Shown piece after piece: positions 1 to 7,643 of a stretch of 64,000 nt of DNA (positions are counted from its first letter, which is position 1; the number at the start of each line of letters is the position of its first letter). The DNA is from Blautia faecicola. Its GTDB lineage: Bacteria > Bacillota > Clostridia > Lachnospirales > Lachnospiraceae. The notes beneath the pieces were generated by a model. It was given only the letters and a program-made list of their open reading frames with translations, was not told where the DNA came from and did not search any database. The DNA is taken from the NCBI RefSeq assembly GCF_004123145.1, contig NZ_SDKC01000001.1, positions 1,445,501 to 1,509,500 of the forward strand. Direction: 5' to 3'. Made by a program: the position numbers and the translations under genes.

Positions 1-155
1 TGTTTATCTGCCATGATATTGCACTGGTTCAACAATTCTGTGACAGAGTGCTTGTCATGCATCAGGGAAAGATTGTGGAAGAGGGAACGCCGGATGAGGT
101 GATCCGGAATCCGAAGACAGAATATACCAGAAGACTTATTGAAAGTGTTCTGTGA
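1..155 (+). CDS. Peptide-type ABC transporter ATPase, C-terminal end (partial)
   Basis: Only the last 50 residues are inside the window, read in the third frame from base 3. They begin with FICHD, the switch-histidine segment that follows the Walker B/D-loop region in ABC ATPases, then DRVLVMHQGKIVEEGTPDEV, the usual ending of OppD/OppF/DppF-type subunits that energise peptide or nickel uptake. The tail IRNPKTEYTRRLIESVL matches the ordinary family ending, so the 3' end is complete. The solute-binding lipoprotein gene starts 106 bases later on the same strand, which fits one importer operon continuing from the left. Walker A and the signature lie outside, so the exact subfamily cannot be fixed. 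Confidence 0.85.
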   Translation, partial: FICHDIALVQQFCDRVLVMHQGKIVEEGTPDEVIRNPKTEYTRRLIESVL

Positions 156-261
156 TAATAACAGGAAACCCTGGCCGGAATATGAGAACGGATAGAAAGA
201 CCGGCCGGAGATTCTGTAAAAGAATAATAAAGTGGGAAACAGAAAGAGAGGAACAGAAAGA

Positions 262-1827
262 ATGAATGCAAAAAAACTGATCGGTACTGCGTTAAGTGTT
301 GTTTTATGTGCAAGTATGCTCGCAGGATGCGGAAACCAAAAAAACGAAACAGAGACAACAACTGAGAAAGGGAAAAAGACCCTGGTAATCGGTGACACAA
401 CCTTTAACAGTTCCAATGAAGAAAACAATGTGAATCCACACGATTCTTATTCCGGTTGGGCCTGCATCCGGTATGGGATTGGTGAGACACTGGTAAAATA
501 TTCGGATACCATGGAAATCGAGCCATGGCTGGCAAAAGAATGGGAAAATGTGGATGAGCTGACATGGAAGATCACACTGCAGGATAATGTAAAATTCTCC
601 AGTGACCGGGATATGGATGCGGAAGCAGTGAAAGAATGTCTGGAGCATCTGACTGAAAATCACGAACGGGCAAAAAATGACCTGAAAATAGAATCCATGG
701 AGGCTGATGGACAGATTCTTACGATTCATACATCAGAACCGAAACCGGCGCTGTTAAATTATCTTGGCGATCCTTATGGATGTATCATTGATGTGGAGGC
801 AGGATTTGATGACGGAATCGTGGCAGGTACCGGACCATACATCGCTGTGGACTGTCAGAGCGATGATCATCTGACACTGGTGAAAAACGATAATTACTGG
901 AATGGAACACCGAAGATTGATGAATTGACGATCCGTACCATTACAGATGGAAGCACACTGGCCAATGCACTTCAGTCGGGAGAAGTACAGGCTGCGTATG
1001 GTATGGCATATGAAAGTTATCCGATGTTTGAAAATGACGATTATACATTTTCACAGATTTCCACATCCCGTTGTTTCTTTGGAAAGATGAATTTTGATGA
1101 AAGTTCTGTATGTGCAGATGCGGCAGTCCGAAAAGCGATTGCCATGGGAATTGACAAAGAAAACTTTGTCACAACGCTTCTGGAAGGAAATGGTTATCCG
1201 GCAAACGGGGTATTTCCGGATGGTTCCGCATTTGGCGGAGATAAGGTAACCACAGAAACTTATGATCCGGAGGGTGCGAAAGAAGTTCTGGAAGCAGCAG
1301 GATGGAAAGATACTGACGGAGATGGTATCCGTGAAAAAGACGGAAAAAAACTGACTGTAAGATGGCTGACCTACCCCAGTCGTCAGGAACTGCCACTGCT
1401 TGCAGAATCTGCTCAGGCTACTCTGAAGGATATCGGAATTGATCTGGATATCAACTGCACAGCTGATAATAACTCTATAGCAGATGATCCAACAGCCTGG
1501 GATGTCTATGCAATGGCAAATGTTCAGGCACCTACCGGTGATCCGGAATACTGGTTTACTGTTTTTGCAACTTCCGATGCGACAAGAAATCAGGGAAAAT
1601 ACAGCAGTGAAAAACTGGATGATCTGGAAAAAGAACTGAGCGCGGAATTTGATATAGAGAAACGGGCCGAACTTGCTGTACAGATGCAGCAGACTGTTCT
1701 GGATGATCATGCATTTGTCTTCTGCTCCTTCCTGAAGATGAGCATGATCTCCAAAGCAAATGTTACCGGATATGAATCTCACGCCTGCGATTATTATCAG
1801 GTTACGGCGGATCTGGATATTAACTGA
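262..1827 (+). CDS. ABC transporter substrate-binding lipoprotein (SBP_bac_5, peptide/nickel type)
   Basis: Extracellular solute receptor of 521 residues that would hand its ligand to an Opp/Dpp/Nik-type importer. The ATG at 262 is preferred over an upstream in-frame GTG at 232 because GAGAGGAAC sits just before it and because it gives a clean lipoprotein signal: MNAKKL, a hydrophobic stretch, then the lipobox LAGC, with the cysteine anchored to the membrane. The body has family 5 features: the ETLVKY opening, GTGPY near residue 200, VRKAIAMGIDK in the second lobe and the AAGWKDTDGDGIREKDGK segment common to this family. Length is normal. It follows the ATPase end at 155. The ligand cannot be told from sequence; peptides or metal chelates are both possible. 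Confidence 0.9.
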   Translation: MNAKKLIGTALSVVLCASMLAGCGNQKNETETTTEKGKKTLVIGDTTFNSSNEENNVNPHDSYSGWACIRYGIGETLVKYSDTMEIEPWLAKEWENVDELTWKITLQDNVKFSSDRDMDAEAVKECLEHLTENHERAKNDLKIESMEADGQILTIHTSEPKPALLNYLGDPYGCIIDVEAGFDDGIVAGTGPYIAVDCQSDDHLTLVKNDNYWNGTPKIDELTIRTITDGSTLANALQSGEVQAAYGMAYESYPMFENDDYTFSQISTSRCFFGKMNFDESSVCADAAVRKAIAMGIDKENFVTTLLEGNGYPANGVFPDGSAFGGDKVTTETYDPEGAKEVLEAAGWKDTDGDGIREKDGKKLTVRWLTYPSRQELPLLAESAQATLKDIGIDLDINCTADNNSIADDPTAWDVYAMANVQAPTGDPEYWFTVFATSDATRNQGKYSSEKLDDLEKELSAEFDIEKRAELAVQMQQTVLDDHAFVFCSFLKMSMISKANVTGYESHACDYYQVTADLDIN

Positions 1828-1838
1828 GAACAGATGTC

Positions 1839-1875
1839 AAAAAGATGCTATGTTTTAAAGCATGGCATCTTTTTT
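1839..1875 (+). terminator. Rho-independent terminator after the binding-protein gene
   Basis: AAAAAGATGCTATG and CATGGCATCTTTTTT form a stem with loop TTTTAAAG and end in a U run, twelve bases after the stop codon. The flanks resemble the terminator near 63806: both have AAAAAGATGCT on the left arm and TCAGGTTTGG after the T run. Confidence 0.9.
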
Positions 1876-1957
1876 CAGGTTTGGAAACAGAAATATGTCG
1901 GTGGAAGAAAAAGAGATTATGCAGTATAATAAGGGAAAACGGGAGAGGAGTAACTGA

Positions 1958-2512
1958 ATGAAGAAAAAAATCATAGGAAGTGTGCTGGTTCTCGGAATCG
2001 TTGCGGCTGCAGCAGGTCTGTTTGTACCAAATGCAGTACAGAAGATAACAAAAGAAAGCGTAATTACTTCCTCGCAGCTGGAAAAAGCGGTGGATATCAG
2101 TGAACTGTCCACGGCAGAGTTCATATACAACGGGATCGCAGACAAGTACAGTGATGGAAACCTGGAAGAAACCGAGTGCCATATCGCGTATGCCTCCACG
2201 GTGAAAGTAGGAATCGCGCTGGATCAGATAACATTTACCATTGATGAGGAAAAAAAAACGGTAACGCCGGTACTGCCGGAAATTACGGTAAATACAGTAA
2301 CCGTGGATCCGGATTCGCTCAGTTTTATCCCACAGAATCCAGATGTGGAGCTGAAAGATATCATGACGGTGTGCAAGGAAGATGCCCTAAAGGAAGCGAG
2401 TGAGTCAAAAGAACTCTATCAGACGGCCGAAGAAAATCTGCAGTCAGCCATCGAAGCACTACTCTCGCCGATCCTGAAAAATGCAGGATATACGATGCAG
2501 TGGGATATATAG
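1958..2512 (+). CDS. DUF4230 family membrane-anchored protein
   Basis: A 184-residue protein of unknown function. A hydrophobic N-terminal segment (about residues 5-23, IIGSVLVLGIVAAAAGLFV) looks like an uncleaved anchor or signal, and the rest would be outside the cell. The region from about residue 40 (ISELSTAEFIYNGIA) through the KVGIALDQ and VTPVLPEITVN segments matches what I recall of DUF4230 proteins. A helical, charged C-terminus follows (ALKEASESKELYQTAEENLQSA in part). The start has a good ribosome site (GGAGAGGAG). The next gene encodes a second member 33 bases downstream, so the two are probably co-transcribed and may act together. Family assignment is from memory of motifs; no role is proposed. 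Confidence 0.75.
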   Translation: MKKKIIGSVLVLGIVAAAAGLFVPNAVQKITKESVITSSQLEKAVDISELSTAEFIYNGIADKYSDGNLEETECHIAYASTVKVGIALDQITFTIDEEKKTVTPVLPEITVNTVTVDPDSLSFIPQNPDVELKDIMTVCKEDALKEASESKELYQTAEENLQSAIEALLSPILKNAGYTMQWDI

Positions 2513-2545
2513 AAGACCTTGAAATTTGCCGGGGAGGAAAACAAA

Positions 2546-3160
2546 ATGAGAGTACGAAAGATAACAAAAACATGGATGCTTCTCGTTGGGACCGTTGTTC
2601 TTTGCCTGACAGGATGCGGAAAAGAAACGCAGACTGCTGATTTTTCAGGGGTTACTTCGGTGTGTGAACTGGCCACTTTGAAGTGTTATTATCATAATGT
2701 TGCGAAAGCGGAGACGGAAGCAAGTGGCATTTTCGCAAAATGGCTGAAAACCGGATATAAGAAAATCTGGACGGAATACAGTGGGATTATTGAATATGGC
2801 ATCGATATCAGTCAGGTCACAGTATCGGAACCGGACAAAAACGGTGTGGTGACCGTGACGATGCCGGATGCACAGGTTCTGAATGTAGATGTGGATGAAG
2901 ATTCTCTTGGTACCCCGCTGACCGATACCGGTTTTCTGACCAGTGTTACCACAGAAGAGAAAACAACGACACTGGCAGGTGCGCAGGAAACGATGGAGCA
3001 GCAGGCAAAAGAAAATACAGAGATGCTGTCGCAGGCAAAGGCACGGGCGAAGACGCTGATCGAGGAGTACATAAAAAATGTGGGTGAGAGCATCGGTGAG
3101 GAGTATACGGTAGAGTGGAAAGATGCAGAGCCGGGAATGACGGAGAGTGAGAAAAAGTAA
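2546..3160 (+). CDS. DUF4230 family lipoprotein
   Basis: Second DUF4230-like protein, 204 residues. The ATG at 2546 is chosen over one at 2519 because GGGGAGG lies at the right distance and the product then has a lipoprotein signal: MRVRKITK, a hydrophobic run and the lipobox CLTGC. The mature part parallels its neighbour: SVCELATLKCYYHNVAKAE corresponds to ISELSTAEFIYNGIA, and YGIDISQVTVSEP to VGIALDQITFTI. It ends in a helical segment rich in Gln, Ala and Lys. One partner is anchored by a transmembrane helix and the other by lipid, which suggests a surface pair from an old duplication. A strong terminator follows at 3190. Function unknown. Confidence 0.75.
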   Translation: MRVRKITKTWMLLVGTVVLCLTGCGKETQTADFSGVTSVCELATLKCYYHNVAKAETEASGIFAKWLKTGYKKIWTEYSGIIEYGIDISQVTVSEPDKNGVVTVTMPDAQVLNVDVDEDSLGTPLTDTGFLTSVTTEEKTTTLAGAQETMEQQAKENTEMLSQAKARAKTLIEEYIKNVGESIGEEYTVEWKDAEPGMTESEKK

Positions 3161-3189
3161 GAAAATAGATAAGGGGAATGTAAGAACAG

Positions 3190-3231
3190 GGCTTTACCAT
3201 AGTTTTGAAAATACTGTGGTAAAGCCTTTTA
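3190..3231 (+). terminator. Terminator after the DUF4230 pair
   Basis: GGCTTTACCATAG pairs with CTGTGGTAAAGCC around an A/T-rich loop and is followed by TTTTAT. It closes the DUF4230 transcript. Confidence 0.9.
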
Positions 3232-3407
3232 TAGTAGATTATTATTGCCTGTTTGACAACCAGAACCTCTGAAATCGCCATGAAATATCTGATAAATACT
3301 TATTTTATTGGATTTTCGGGAGCGAAAGTTCTTGCAACTCCGTCTAATGTATGTAAACCTTAAAGAAAAGCACCTGTTTTTGTACGTACAAACAGAAAGG
3401 ACAACAA

Positions 3408-3914
3408 ATGGAAGAATTAATCAGTCAGGCAAGGAACGGAGATCCGGATGCCTTTACGGCACTGATGGAGAGCCAGATGCAGAATATGTATAAGGCGGCA
3501 CGGTCGGTTCTTTGCAATGACGAGGATATTGCAGATGCGATTTCGGATACGATTCTGGTGTGTTGGGAGAAACTTTCTCAGTTGAAGGAAGCCAGATATT
3601 TTCGTACCTGGATGACCAGGATTCTGCTGAACAAATGTAACGATATTCTGCGAAAAAGAAAGCAGATGGTCTGGATGGACGAGATCCCGGAGACGCCGGA
3701 TGTGGACGATGGATTTGAGAACAGTGAGTGGAAAGAGGCACTGAACAGTCTGGCGGAGAATTTCCGGCTGGTGGTGATGCTGTATTATATTGAAGGCTTC
3801 AAGACCAGCGAGATCAGTCAGATTCTGGACATCCCGGAGGGAACCGTGCGAAGCAGACTGGCACGGGGACGGGAACAGCTGGCGGGGCTTTTGCAACTGA
3901 AAGTTGTGAATTAG
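3408..3914 (+). CDS. ECF-type RNA polymerase sigma factor
   Basis: A 168-residue alternative sigma factor with only regions 2 and 4. Region 2 covers about residues 10-85 (GDPDAFTALMESQ, then the -10-reading part YFRTWMTRILLNKCNDILRK). Region 4 is at about 110-160, with the helix-turn-helix TSEISQILDIPEGTVRSRLARGREQL, typical of SigV/SigW-like proteins. The ATG follows AGAAAGGACAACAA. The next gene, 74 bases on, encodes a single-pass DUF4179 protein, the usual anti-sigma arrangement, so this factor probably answers an envelope signal. A CGTCTA motif near 3341, with TGCAAC just before it, resembles pieces of ECF promoters, but the spacing is too short to call autoregulation. Confidence 0.92.
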   Translation: MEELISQARNGDPDAFTALMESQMQNMYKAARSVLCNDEDIADAISDTILVCWEKLSQLKEARYFRTWMTRILLNKCNDILRKRKQMVWMDEIPETPDVDDGFENSEWKEALNSLAENFRLVVMLYYIEGFKTSEISQILDIPEGTVRSRLARGREQLAGLLQLKVVN

Positions 3915-3988
3915 AAAGACCGGTCGGGAAAACAGAAGGCAATCAGGACAGAGAGAATCAGAGATTTGACAGACAGGAGAGTATTTAT

Positions 3989-5206
3989 ATGAGTAATGAT
4001 AGAATTTTACGGACACTGCAGCAGGATGTGGAGATTCCGGAAGTGGTAAGAAAAAAAGCAGATCAGGCATTTGCAAAGATTCGTGCAGAACAGGAGGAAA
4101 CCGGTATGGATAATAAGAAAGTAGTTTCATATAACAAGAAAAGAACAGGAAGAAAAGTATTTTCCAAAAGAAAGATTGCTGCAGTGGCAGCAGTTGCGGC
4201 ACTGGCGACTGCAACCGTTACGGCAGGAGCAGCCGCTTATATGAAGTGGAGCACCGGCATGGCAGAAGGTATGCAGGCAACGGAAACACAGCAGAAACAG
4301 CTGGAAGACAACGGAATGGCAGCATTTACCAGTCAGTCCTGCACAGATGCGGGCGTGACCGTGACGGCAGAGCAGAGTATCACGGATAATTACAACAGCC
4401 ATATTTCTTTCAAAGTAGAGGGATTTCAAGTGGAAGACGGACAGCAGCCGGACTTTGGAAGCATCAGCGTGCTGGTGGACGGAAAAGAGGATCTGAACCT
4501 GGATGCCGGATTCTATGACGGCATCATCGCAGGAGATGACGGAATGCCGGTGCGGGCTTCCGATGGAAGTTCTGCATTGGACGAAAATGGAGACATGATG
4601 TATTACTATGTACAGGAAGATGGCAGCATGGAATTTGACATCAATATGAACAACTATAGTGAAAAAGGATTCTTTATCGGAAAGGATATTCAGGTGGAAC
4701 TGAAGGATCTGGGAACGGTAGATAAGGCGGAATTCACCAAGACACTGGAAGGCACCTGGAGTTTTGAATGGACACTCGGCGGCGCGGATACTGCAAAGAC
4801 ATATACCCTGAACCAGCCACTGGGAGACAGCGGTGCAACGATCCAGACCGTAGAGGTTTCTCCAATCTCTGTTTATGCAGAATACAATTTCCCGTTACAG
4901 AAAGAAACCATTACCACGGAAAATGAAGACGGAACAACTTCGGAAAGCACGACATTTAAGGAAGCTCCGGCTCTGATGGGAATCAAATTAAAAGATGGCA
5001 CCGTGATCAAAAATATGTACATGGGCGGCGGTGTGATCGGATACCAGAATAACAGTTCCGATGATTATGTCTACGCCTACGCAACCGACCGCATCATCGA
5101 TCCGGACCAGATCGCATACTTCCTGTTCCTGAATGATACACCAGTCGGCGACCAGGGTCTGACAGAAGATAATTTCTATGAGGTAGCTGTTGGGGAAAAC
5201 CAGTAG
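3989..5206 (+). CDS. DUF4179-type single-pass membrane protein, probable anti-sigma factor
   Basis: A 405-residue protein with a short cytoplasmic N-terminus (about 1-60, very basic at 49-61), one transmembrane helix at about 63-84 (alanine/valine rich) and a large outer domain. The outer part starts AAFTSQSCTDAGVTVTAEQSI, a DUF4179-like opening, and continues as a beta-rich region with no catalytic motif visible. Partner genes of this layout directly after an ECF sigma gene hold the sigma factor at the membrane until a signal arrives. That role is inferred from context and topology; a classical zinc anti-sigma motif was not seen in the N-terminal 60 residues. A very strong terminator follows. 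Confidence 0.8.
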   Translation: MSNDRILRTLQQDVEIPEVVRKKADQAFAKIRAEQEETGMDNKKVVSYNKKRTGRKVFSKRKIAAVAAVAALATATVTAGAAAYMKWSTGMAEGMQATETQQKQLEDNGMAAFTSQSCTDAGVTVTAEQSITDNYNSHISFKVEGFQVEDGQQPDFGSISVLVDGKEDLNLDAGFYDGIIAGDDGMPVRASDGSSALDENGDMMYYYVQEDGSMEFDINMNNYSEKGFFIGKDIQVELKDLGTVDKAEFTKTLEGTWSFEWTLGGADTAKTYTLNQPLGDSGATIQTVEVSPISVYAEYNFPLQKETITTENEDGTTSESTTFKEAPALMGIKLKDGTVIKNMYMGGGVIGYQNNSSDDYVYAYATDRIIDPDQIAYFLFLNDTPVGDQGLTEDNFYEVAVGENQ

Positions 5207-5246
5207 GGCAGTTGTTGCTACCGGAAAAATTTAAAAAATAATGGGA

Positions 5247-5293
5247 GTAACCGGCGAATGCAGGATAATGGATGCATTCGCCGGTTACTTTTT
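5247..5293 (+). terminator. Strong terminator after the sigma/anti-sigma operon
   Basis: GTAACCGGCGAATGCA and TGCATTCGCCGGTTAC are a perfect 16-bp inverted repeat with a 10-base loop and a T run. Confidence 0.95.
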
Positions 5294-5486
5294 GCGTTTT
5301 AATGTCCTATCGGAAACTCATATCAACCTCAGATTCCTGAGAAATAATCCGATACAAACCAAAGGAATATTACAGGAAAATTCTTCATGCGTTCTGTCTT
5401 TTCGAGCAGAAAAAGATATGTTACTATGGTGGTAGAAAACATTCCTGTATATATTTCGTAAATAAGAAAGATACAGGAGAAAATGA

Positions 5487-5764
5487 ATGGAGAAAAAGAA
5501 AGATCCTTATATGCAGGAAGCATATGATATGCTGGAACAAATGAGTGCAGACGAAAGAAAACGGCTGGAATATGAGGCAAGGGAGAAAGCAATAAGAGAT
5601 TACAATACGCAGATGTATAGTGTGCGAAAGCAAGGGATAACGGATATTATATTATTACGGTAATGTTGAAAAAAGGAAATACGGCAGAAACGATTGCGAG
5701 TATGAAAGATGTAAGTCTGGAAACAGTGAAAGAAATCGAAAAAAAGATTTTAGTAGCTGTATAA
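5487..5764 (+). pseudogene. Decayed C-terminus of an Rpn/PD-(D/E)XK nuclease-family gene
   Basis: Two short reading frames together recall the end of Rpn-family recombination-promoting nucleases. The first (58 codons, 5487-5663) gives DPYMQEAYDMLEQMSADERK, then YEAREKAIRDYNTQM, the helical segment after the nuclease core. The second (33 codons, 5663-5764) is in another frame and gives MLKKGNTAETIASMKDVSLE, then VKEIEKKIL, the usual C-terminal helix-turn-helix-like end. The catalytic PD-(D/E)XK half and the glutamate/glycine linker are missing, so this is a remnant with a frame change. AGGAGA stands before the first frame, so a small peptide could still be made. Family recognition is by eye. 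Confidence 0.65.
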
Positions 5765-5807
5765 ATGGAAAAAATACATAATAAAGAAAAATAGTAGGAG
5801 AGGAATA

Positions 5808-6299
5808 ATGGAGATTATAAAGGCAAATGAAACACATATACCAGAGATCCTGGAGATTTATGCAAAGGCAAGAAAATTCATGAAAGAAAATGGCAATCCA
5901 ACACAATGGGAAGAGGGATATCCGTCGCGAGAGATTGTGGAAAAGGATATTGCAGCAGATCATTGCTATGTCTGCATGGAAAATGAGAAGGTGGTTGGGG
6001 TATTTGTCTTTATCATTGGCGAGGATCCTACATATCGCGTAATCTATCAGGGGGCATGGCGCAGTGAGACAGAATATGGAACGATTCATCGAATTGCTTC
6101 CGATGGCACTACAAAGGGATTTGCGAGAAGATGCTTTGATTTTTGCAGACAAAAATGTAACTATCTGCGAATTGATACCCATGCAAATAACAAACCGATG
6201 CAGGGAGCTATCCGTTCGTACGGATTCCAGGAGTGCGGAATCATCCATACAAGAGACGGAAGCGACAGGATCGCGTTCGATTATATTCAAGAAAAATGA
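5808..6299 (+). CDS. GNAT family N-acetyltransferase
   Basis: A 163-residue enzyme expected to move an acetyl group from acetyl-CoA to an amine. It opens with IIKANETHIPEILEIYAKAR, the first strand and helix of the fold. The central strand is VCMENEKVVGVFVFIIGEDP. The usual Q/RxxGxG/A pyrophosphate loop is weak here: DGTTKGFARRCFDFCRQK takes its place and lacks the classical R-x-x-G-x-G. The end, GAIRSYGFQECGIIHTRDGS, is the common GNAT beta6-beta7 region. The ATG follows GTAGGAGAGG. It sits alone after the Rpn remnant and 53 bases before the HD gene; the substrate is unknown. Confidence 0.88.
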   Translation: MEIIKANETHIPEILEIYAKARKFMKENGNPTQWEEGYPSREIVEKDIAADHCYVCMENEKVVGVFVFIIGEDPTYRVIYQGAWRSETEYGTIHRIASDGTTKGFARRCFDFCRQKCNYLRIDTHANNKPMQGAIRSYGFQECGIIHTRDGSDRIAFDYIQEK

Positions 6300-6352
6300 G
6301 AGACAAGAGTAAAAAATTATTAAAACAATACTTATCCCGTTAGGAGAGACAA

Positions 6353-6901
6353 GTGGTAAACACAAAAGAAAAAGAGGACAGTTTTATGGAAGAGATGCGG
6401 ACAAAAGAAAAGCAGATAGTATATGATCAGGCACTATACGAAAAAGCATATGAATTTGCAAAAGAGAAACATGGAACCCAGAAAAGAATCGGTGGGGCTC
6501 CGTATATCACGCACCCGCTGGCGGTAGCCGATATTCTGAAAAAAGAAGGCTATGATATCGAGTACCAGATTGTCGCCTTGTTCCACGATCTTCTGGAAGA
6601 CACGGATGCCACCGAAGACGAGATCCGCTCCATCGCCGGTGAAGAAGTCCTGCAAGCGGTAAAACTGCTCACAAAAGAAAAAGGCTATGACATGCAAACT
6701 TACGTCAACCGCATCCGCCCAAACCCCATAGCCTACGCCGTAAAAGGAGCCGACCGCCTCCATAACCTGAGAACCGCTTTCTGTACCAGCAAACACTTCC
6801 GGCAAAAATACATCACCGAAACCGAAACCTGGTACCTCTCTTTCCGCCCGGACATCCCTGCAGAAGTGGAAAAACTCAAACAGACCCTAGAGCGTGTTTG
6901 A
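6353..6901 (+). CDS. HD-domain phosphohydrolase, SpoT/MESH1-like
   Basis: A 182-residue metal-dependent hydrolase resembling the (p)ppGpp-hydrolase half of RelA/SpoT enzymes, without a synthetase domain. Visible motifs are YEKAYEFAKEKHGTQKRIGG, then PYITHPLAVA (first metal His), ALFHDLLEDT (the HD pair) and KGADRLHNLRT (the last Asp). The start is a GTG after TAGGAGAG; an ATG at 6386 is also possible. The 3' end is odd: the last residues ERV and the TGA stop are read from the left inverted repeat of the 160-bp element inserted at 6890, so the native C-terminus was cut and re-terminated. Activity on alarmones is inferred from the family. Confidence 0.82.
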   Translation: MVNTKEKEDSFMEEMRTKEKQIVYDQALYEKAYEFAKEKHGTQKRIGGAPYITHPLAVADILKKEGYDIEYQIVALFHDLLEDTDATEDEIRSIAGEEVLQAVKLLTKEKGYDMQTYVNRIRPNPIAYAVKGADRLHNLRTAFCTSKHFRQKYITETETWYLSFRPDIPAEVEKLKQTLERV

Positions 6902-7051
6902 AAAATCATTCCTGCAATCTGCACGCCCCACTTTGCGGCATATTTTACCTTCATTCGGTTGACGTAGCCCGCTATGCCGCCCTCATTCAGGCAAAATCTC
7001 CCACAAACTGTGACGCACATCTTGCAGAAAGCCTTTTTCAGACACGCTCTA
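6888..7051 (+). mobile_element. 160-bp MITE-like element, copy 1, with TA target duplication
   Basis: Bases 6890-7049 begin GAGCGTGTTTGAAAAA and end with the inverted form TTTTTCAGACACGCTC (15 of 16 pairs), flanked by TA on both sides. A second copy of the same length lies at 29676-29835 and is similar throughout. An internal hairpin reads CGTAGC-CC-GCTATG. TA duplication with short inverted ends is the habit of IS630/Tc1/mariner-type elements, so this is probably a non-autonomous relative moved by a transposase encoded elsewhere. It lies over the end of the HD hydrolase gene. Confidence 0.8.
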
Positions 7052-7052
7052 G

Positions 7053-7370
7053 CAGACGAAAATACTGATAATAGATTTTCGCAGGCATCATCAGAATAAG
7101 AAAATGAAAAATAACTATTAAGGTGAGAAAAAGAATAGCAGAAATAATAAAAGCTTTGGTTGCAAAAAGTGTAAACAAAAACATGCAATTGCAATGATAA
7201 ATTGAGGAGAAAGAGTGATCTTATAATAATTTGAGAGAGTTATTTGTAAATAGAATCAAAGAAATGATGAATTTATAAGTAGAAATATTAAATATATAAG
7301 ACAAGAGGAATAGATTAATTAAGAATTAGTAAGTGCAAGAACTAAAAAAATTCAGAAAATAGGAAAAACA
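7053..7370. other. AT-rich spacer with no recognised gene
   Basis: About 320 bases, clearly more AT-rich than the flanks, with stops in every + frame and only short, unconvincing frames on both strands. GAGGAGAAAGAGTG near 7204 looks like a ribosome site but leads nowhere. It may be the remains of a lost gene; nothing further is seen. Confidence 0.5.
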
Positions 7371-7382
7371 GCCTCGGGGGTA

Positions 7383-7588
7383 GGGAGTCTGTGTGACGCA
7401 ACACTTTGTTGCATTGCATCCGGAGGAAGCTGCCAGTGGCAGGTTCTGTAGGTGGGCGTTTAGGGCAAGCTTTGAGATCCGACGTCTACGCAGACTTTCA
7501 CGAGGGTCAGCTGACCCTCGTGAATCATAGTCGGAGTTGGTAGCCAGATCAAAGTTGCCCTGCCCACGTTGCGCCCCACAGACCTCCC
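7383..7588 (+). repeat. Long imperfect hairpin element, copy A
   Basis: The two halves pair over about 200 bases. The tip is a perfect 24-bp palindrome at 7499-7522 (CACGAGGGTCAG and its complement). Outward, GACT pairs with AGTC, GGGCAA with TTGCCC, GTGGGC with GCCCAC and CTGTG with CACAG. The left arm carries an extra ~50 bases with its own hairpin (CTGCCA-G-TGGCAG). It shares with copies at 12730 and 41746 the left-hand motif AGATCC facing TAGC, and with 12730 the loops TACGCAG and CGGAGTT. It lies between convergent genes. Confidence 0.7.
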
Positions 7589-7643
7589 GCCACGGCTGCG
7601 TCCGTCTGGAACTAAATTTCCATAAAGAAGTTAAAAGAAATTT

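Noticed and set aside
3326-3350. ECF autoregulatory promoter before the sigma gene
   Set aside because: TGCAAC and CGTCTA are present but only two bases apart, too close for -35 and -10 boxes.
5241-5435. Small gene after the anti-sigma gene
   Set aside because: It runs through the perfect terminator stem and has no family resemblance.
7383-7588. Retron or group II intron
   Set aside because: Long hairpins recall msd or intron arms, but no reverse transcriptase or intron core is present near any of the three copies.
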